Below are positions 22,565-26,024 of a stretch of DNA of 26,024 nt, piece by piece (positions within the stretch are counted from its first letter, which is position 1; each line of letters opens with the position of its first letter). A model generated the notes under the pieces. That model saw nothing but the letters and a program-made list of their open reading frames with translations. It had not been told where the DNA came from and made no database searches. The translations under genes and the position numbers were made by a program. The DNA is from Deltaproteobacteria bacterium (GTDB lineage: Bacteria > Desulfobacterota > Syntrophia > Syntrophales > UBA5619): contig JAPLJY010000085.1 in NCBI GenBank assembly GCA_026388345.1, positions 1-26,024 on the forward strand. Direction: 5' to 3'.

Positions 22565-23560
22565 ATGAAACCCACGAGCCGAGTCAATGTCGTTCTGGTT
22601 GCTTTTATGGTTGCCGTTTTATTGTTTGGGGCCGACCGCAGTGCGAATGCCGCGGCGAAGACCTACCCGGACAAGGCCCGGTCGGCCAACTACATCGTGC
22701 CCTACCCGCCGGGTGGAGGGACGGAGGTCTCCAGCCGGATCGTAGCAGCGATGCTCGCGAAGGAGCTGGGCATCCCCGTGGAAATCGTCCTCAAGCCCGG
22801 GGCCGGCGGACAAGTCGGCGTCACGGCACTCTCCCAGTCCAAACCGGACGGGTACACCATCGGCCCGATGGTCTTTCCGACGGTGATCACGACCTCCAAC
22901 GACCCTGACCGCAAAGCCGTCTTTTCGCGCAAGAGCTTCGAACTCCTGGGCATGCACATGATCGATCCCGGGATTATCGCCGTCAAGGGAGACAGCCCTT
23001 ACAAGACCCTGAAAGATTTGTTGGATGCGGCCAAGGCCAAACCGGGGTCGATTAAAACCACCACTTCGGGTATCGGGAGCGACGACCACATCGCTGCCTT
23101 GAAGACCGAGCAGGCTGCCGGGGTGAAATTCGCCATCGTCCACTTCGATGGAGCGACTCCCGGACGTACCGCGGTGCTGGGCGGGCACGTGGATGCGTAT
23201 TATGGAAACGCGAGCGAGGTCATCGGGCAGACCAAGGGCGGTGAGATGAGGATCCTGGCCGTAATGGATGAAAAGCGAAGTCCGTTCTACCCCGATGTCA
23301 AGACGGCGAAGGAGCAGGGTTATCCCATCTTCTCAGGCGTCCAGCACGGTGCCGCCGTGCCGGCGGGAACTCCCAAGGAAACCCGCGACGTTCTCGAAGC
23401 GGCCTACAAGAAGGGCATTACCAGTGCCGAGTTCAAGGAACGGATGGCGAAGATGGCGTTACAGCCGATATACATGGATTCGCATGAGTTCTCTGACTTC
23501 TGGGCGAAGTATGAGGCCGACATTGTCAAGTGGATCGATGTGTGTAAACAACCGAGGTAA
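22565..23560 (+). CDS. tctC: TTT transporter substrate-binding protein (TctC/Bug family)
   Basis: This is the periplasmic receptor of a tripartite tricarboxylate transporter. Such receptors bind carboxylated small molecules between two lobes. The 331-residue precursor has a signal peptide (about 1-30, cleavage near SANA|AAK). It shows the Bug-type loops PYPPGGGTEVSSR (46-57, usually GGGTD; here Glu53) and KPGAGGQVGVTALSQ (76-90). TTTSGIGSDDHIAA and PAGTPKETRDVL follow later. The length is normal. AAAGGAGG lies upstream of the ATG, and its own promoter is at 22492-22520. The ligand cannot be read from sequence. It is followed by tctB after 12 bp. Confidence 0.93.
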   Translation: MKPTSRVNVVLVAFMVAVLLFGADRSANAAAKTYPDKARSANYIVPYPPGGGTEVSSRIVAAMLAKELGIPVEIVLKPGAGGQVGVTALSQSKPDGYTIGPMVFPTVITTSNDPDRKAVFSRKSFELLGMHMIDPGIIAVKGDSPYKTLKDLLDAAKAKPGSIKTTTSGIGSDDHIAALKTEQAAGVKFAIVHFDGATPGRTAVLGGHVDAYYGNASEVIGQTKGGEMRILAVMDEKRSPFYPDVKTAKEQGYPIFSGVQHGAAVPAGTPKETRDVLEAAYKKGITSAEFKERMAKMALQPIYMDSHEFSDFWAKYEADIVKWIDVCKQPR

Positions 23561-23572
23561 ACGGGTTTTGCC

Positions 23573-24037
23573 ATGAACATGAATCGCGCCTATCAGATCA
23601 CCGGGGTCGTCTTCCTGCTCCTGGCGGCTTTTATCGCCCGGGAATCGCTGGAACTCAAGCTTTACACCAGCAACGGTCCGGGGCCGGGATTCTTCCCCTT
23701 CTGGCTTTCGATGGCCTTAGGGCTATTGGCGGTCCTGATGATCCTAAAGGCTACGTTCCGGGAGCCGGAGCCGATGCCGGAGGGCTTCTTCGCCAGCCGG
23801 GCCGGCTATCTCAGGGCGGGAGCGATCGTGGTGGCATTGGCTGTCACAACAGCCTTGCTGGATATTGTGGGCTTTCCGCTGACCATGTTGGTGACGATCC
23901 TTTTCTTGCTGTTTGCACTTGGGCGGCCCAGCCTGATCGCGACTCTGCTGGTGTCTGCGGCGGGAAGTTTCGGTTGTTTCTATCTGTTTGATCGCTGGCT
24001 GAAAGTCCTTTTGCCGACGGGGTTTTTCGGTTTTTGA
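23573..24037 (+). CDS. tctB: TTT transporter small membrane subunit (TctB)
   Basis: This 154-residue membrane protein has about four hydrophobic helices (about 8-24, 41-60, 82-105, 108-145) and the position and size of TctB, the poorly conserved small subunit. The segment YTSNGPGPGFFPFWLSM matches the family's GPGFFP motif between helices one and two. It lies 12 bp after tctC and 26 bp before tctA. A second ATG two codons on is an alternative start. Confidence 0.9.
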   Translation: MNMNRAYQITGVVFLLLAAFIARESLELKLYTSNGPGPGFFPFWLSMALGLLAVLMILKATFREPEPMPEGFFASRAGYLRAGAIVVALAVTTALLDIVGFPLTMLVTILFLLFALGRPSLIATLLVSAAGSFGCFYLFDRWLKVLLPTGFFGF

Positions 24038-24063
24038 TGGCACCGATACCGTAAGGAGATTCA

Positions 24064-25557
24064 TTGGAAAGTTTACAACTGTTGATAGACGGGTTTGGGG
24101 TTGCCTGCCAGCCGATGAACTTGTTGCTTGCCTTCGCAGGGTGCCTGATGGGGACTCTCATCGGAGTGCTTCCGGGAATCGGGCCGGCTGCGGGGACCGC
24201 CATGCTCATCCCTGTCACCATAGGAATGAATCCCACCGGGGCGATCATCATGCTGGCGTCCATATTTTACGGCGCCATGTATGGCGGTACGATTACCTCC
24301 GTACTCATCAATACACCCGGTGAAGCGGCCTCGGCGATCACCTGCCTGGACGGATATCAGATGGCCAGACAGGGACGGGCGGGATCCGCGCTGGCCATTG
24401 CGGCGATCGGTTCCTTCATCGGGGGAACAATTGCCACCATGGGGCTCGTGCTGGTGGCCCTGCCTCTGACCCGCTTCGCCCTCAGGTTTGGCCCGCCGGA
24501 GTTTTTCGCTCTGATGTTGGTGGGTCTGTCGCTCGTTACCGGGCTGGCCGGCCGTTCGTTGATTCGGGCGCTTTTATCGGCGGTGCTGGGCCTGCTCATC
24601 GCGCAGGTAGGGATAGACCTCGTCATGGGTGCGCCCCGCTTCACCTTCGGACGGATGGAGCTTTTGGATGGATTCGGAATTGTCCCGGTCGTGATGGGCG
24701 TCTTCGGTATCGGGGAGATACTGATCAACGCCGAGTCGCTGTCGCTGAGCGTCTTGAACACCAAGATGCGCTCGCTTCTCCCTACCCGGAAGGACCTGAA
24801 AGATTCCGCGTTGCCGATTGCCCGGGGCACTGCGGTTGGTTTCCTGCTGGGGTTAATCCCCGGCGTGGGAGCGATCATCCCCACCTTTGTGTCGTATGCA
24901 ATGGAAAAGCGGATGTCCAAGACCCCGGAGCGGTTTGGAACCGGCATGATCGAGGGCGTCGCGGGCCCCGAAACGGCCAATAACGCCTATGCCAATGCAT
25001 CGCTGATTCCTCTGTTCACTCTGGGCATCCCGGGCTCTCCGACAACCGCGATCCTGATGGGCGCTTTAATGATGAACGGCATCATCCCCGGTCCCTCCCT
25101 GTTCAAGGACAGCGGCCAGCTCGTCTGGGCGGTCATCGCCAGCCTCTACATCGGGAACGTCATCCTGTTGATTCTGAACCTGCCGCTCATCCCGATGTGG
25201 GTGGCCCTCTTGAAGATCCCTTTCTCGATCATGACCGTACTGATATTCGTTTTTTGCGTGATCGGGGCGTATAGCCTGAGCAACAGCGTCTTCGACATCG
25301 GCGTGATGCTCGGCTTCGGTCTCCTGGGTTACGCCTTTCGAAAACTGGACATTCCTCTGGCGCCGATGATCCTGACCATGATCCTGGGGCCCTTGATGGA
25401 ACGAGGGCTGCGCCAGTCTTTGGAAATGTCCAATGGCGATGCGTCGATTCTCTTCACCCGGCCGCTCTCGGGGACATTGCTCGTGATCGCGCTGCTTATC
25501 ATCGCTACCTCCACCTTCCGGGCCTTCTCGGCGGTAAAGGGCGAGACGGAGGTTTAA
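24064..25557 (+). CDS. tctA: TTT transporter large membrane subunit (TctA)
   Basis: TctA is the permease of the tripartite tricarboxylate transporter, driven by an ion gradient. The 497-residue protein has about 11-12 hydrophobic segments and the two family repeats. The first shows LPGIGPAAGTAMLIP, FYGAMYGGTITSVLINTPGE and DGYQMARQGRAG. The second shows LIPGVGAIIPTFVSYAMEK, EGVAGPETANNAYANASLIP and FTLGIPGSPTTAILMGALM. The PGxG and NTPGE/LGIPGSP loops are thought to line the substrate path. The start is TTG at 24064 with AAGGAG five bases upstream; no ATG fits better. It is the last gene of the tctCBA set. Confidence 0.94.
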   Translation: MESLQLLIDGFGVACQPMNLLLAFAGCLMGTLIGVLPGIGPAAGTAMLIPVTIGMNPTGAIIMLASIFYGAMYGGTITSVLINTPGEAASAITCLDGYQMARQGRAGSALAIAAIGSFIGGTIATMGLVLVALPLTRFALRFGPPEFFALMLVGLSLVTGLAGRSLIRALLSAVLGLLIAQVGIDLVMGAPRFTFGRMELLDGFGIVPVVMGVFGIGEILINAESLSLSVLNTKMRSLLPTRKDLKDSALPIARGTAVGFLLGLIPGVGAIIPTFVSYAMEKRMSKTPERFGTGMIEGVAGPETANNAYANASLIPLFTLGIPGSPTTAILMGALMMNGIIPGPSLFKDSGQLVWAVIASLYIGNVILLILNLPLIPMWVALLKIPFSIMTVLIFVFCVIGAYSLSNSVFDIGVMLGFGLLGYAFRKLDIPLAPMILTMILGPLMERGLRQSLEMSNGDASILFTRPLSGTLLVIALLIIATSTFRAFSAVKGETEV

Positions 25558-25945
25558 TTCAGGGAGAGATCCATCGAGATCAACAGTGTCTCGCACACGG
25601 ATTGTGTCACAGCGTGTCCTTTTTGACGTCTTGTCTCGCCATCCCTTTTTGTCGGTATCGCGTTTGTTAAACATCGCATTACCACGAATTACGATCAGTG
25701 AACATTTACGCTGTGAAACACGATTTTCGATTGCAATCTGCTATACCATGCCAGACCGCCGAAGCTTTCCGGTTGTACTCTGCTACAAAATGCAACAGAC
25801 CTCCCTCAATGACTACAATAAACTATACGTAACATAATCTGATTTTCTTATTGATGTTGATATGTTACATTGTGTTTACTCTGCCCATAAATTCATGCAT
25901 CCGTCAAGTTGATTTTAGATGGCACCGTTACCAGCTCAACCACAA
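25558..25945. other. AT-richer non-coding stretch after tctA
   Basis: No convincing gene is seen. An open frame at 25586-25837 lacks a ribosome site and recognisable motifs. ACACG (25595-25599) is inverted as CGTGT (25613-25617) and followed by CC and five T residues, a weak terminator candidate for tctCBA. The base composition is visibly lower in GC than the flanking genes. Confidence 0.45.
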
Positions 25946-26012
25946 GGAGTTATCCATAGCGGCCACCGCAGCTTTTTCACGGAGCAGGGCGGGGGTGGCT
26001 GTGGGTAACTCC
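25946..26012. repeat. 67-nt imperfect hairpin with DnaA-box-like arms
   Basis: Positions 25946-25959 pair with 25999-26012 (14 pairs, two G:T), and 25963-25967 pair with 25994-25998 after a 3-nt bulge. The loop is about 26 nt. The arms contain TTATCCATA (25950-25958 region) and, on the other strand, TTACCCACA, each one base from the DnaA box TTATNCACA. It could be the end of a mobile element or a regulatory hairpin cut off by the window edge. Confidence 0.5.
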
Positions 26013-26024
26013 GCCTAACCAGAT

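Noticed and set aside
25586..25837. Possible 83-residue protein after tctA.
   Set aside because: No ribosome site, no motifs, and it overlaps the weak terminator candidate.
24036..25932. GATGGCACCG(A/T)TACC found at 24036-24050 and 25918-25932.
   Set aside because: Only 15 bp with a mismatch, no flanking similarity; probably chance.

Overview
The window reads as a chromosomal piece of a GC-rich, strictly Gram-negative anaerobe, most plausibly a deltaproteobacterium of the Syntrophus/Syntrophales type. That placement is inference. It rests on a type IV pilus pilN-O-P-Q block, a TTG-started rpsU, a beta-oxidation gene set (hydroxyacyl-CoA dehydrogenase, acyl-CoA synthetase, acyl-CoA dehydrogenase), an octanoyl/lipoyl transferase next to gcvH, and palindromes with GGGGACA...TGTCCCC ends. 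No rRNA, tRNA, CRISPR array or recognisable transposase gene was found.

Layout. (1) 1-3182: the 3' end of pilN, then pilO, pilP and pilQ (pilO/pilP and pilP/pilQ overlap by 4 bp), closed by a perfect 20-bp-stem terminator. (2) 3203-3589: a small exported DUF2845-type protein. (3) 3606-7842: a promoter and a tight operon of TPR protein, M24 aminopeptidase, gcvH, LipM-type lipoyl-pathway transferase and HisC-type aminotransferase, closed by a terminator. (4) 7843-10953: rpsU, a LOG-family protein, DNA polymerase III delta (holA, with an unusually long N-terminal half), and a convergent NYN/YacP-like nuclease gene overlapping the holA 3' end. (5) 11004-15011: a candidate promoter with a roughly 270-nt leader, then hbd, an AlkK-like acyl-CoA synthetase and an acyl-CoA dehydrogenase. 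(6) 15030-17100: a 120-bp nested palindromic element, then a nitronate monooxygenase/FabK-like flavoprotein overlapping a gene for an exported coiled-coil protein of unknown function.

(7) 17395-25557 looks like one catabolic module built around a divergent promoter region at 20730-20982. The minus-strand operon encodes an aldo/keto reductase, a LeuA/homocitrate-synthase-like DRE-TIM enzyme without the usual HSG motif, and a LigI-like amidohydrolase, with a terminator at 17395-17454. The plus strand encodes a GntR/FCD regulator, a cyclase-family metal hydrolase and a complete tripartite tricarboxylate transporter (tctC-tctB-tctA). The inferred role is import of a carboxylate or lactone, ring opening, reduction, and C-C bond making or breaking. 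The substrate cannot be read from the sequence.

(8) 25558-26024 has no convincing gene. It ends in a 67-nt imperfect hairpin whose arms resemble DnaA boxes. The strongest candidates for something undescribed are the divergent catabolic module with its altered catalytic motifs and the dispersed palindromic element, one copy of which is translated inside pilP.
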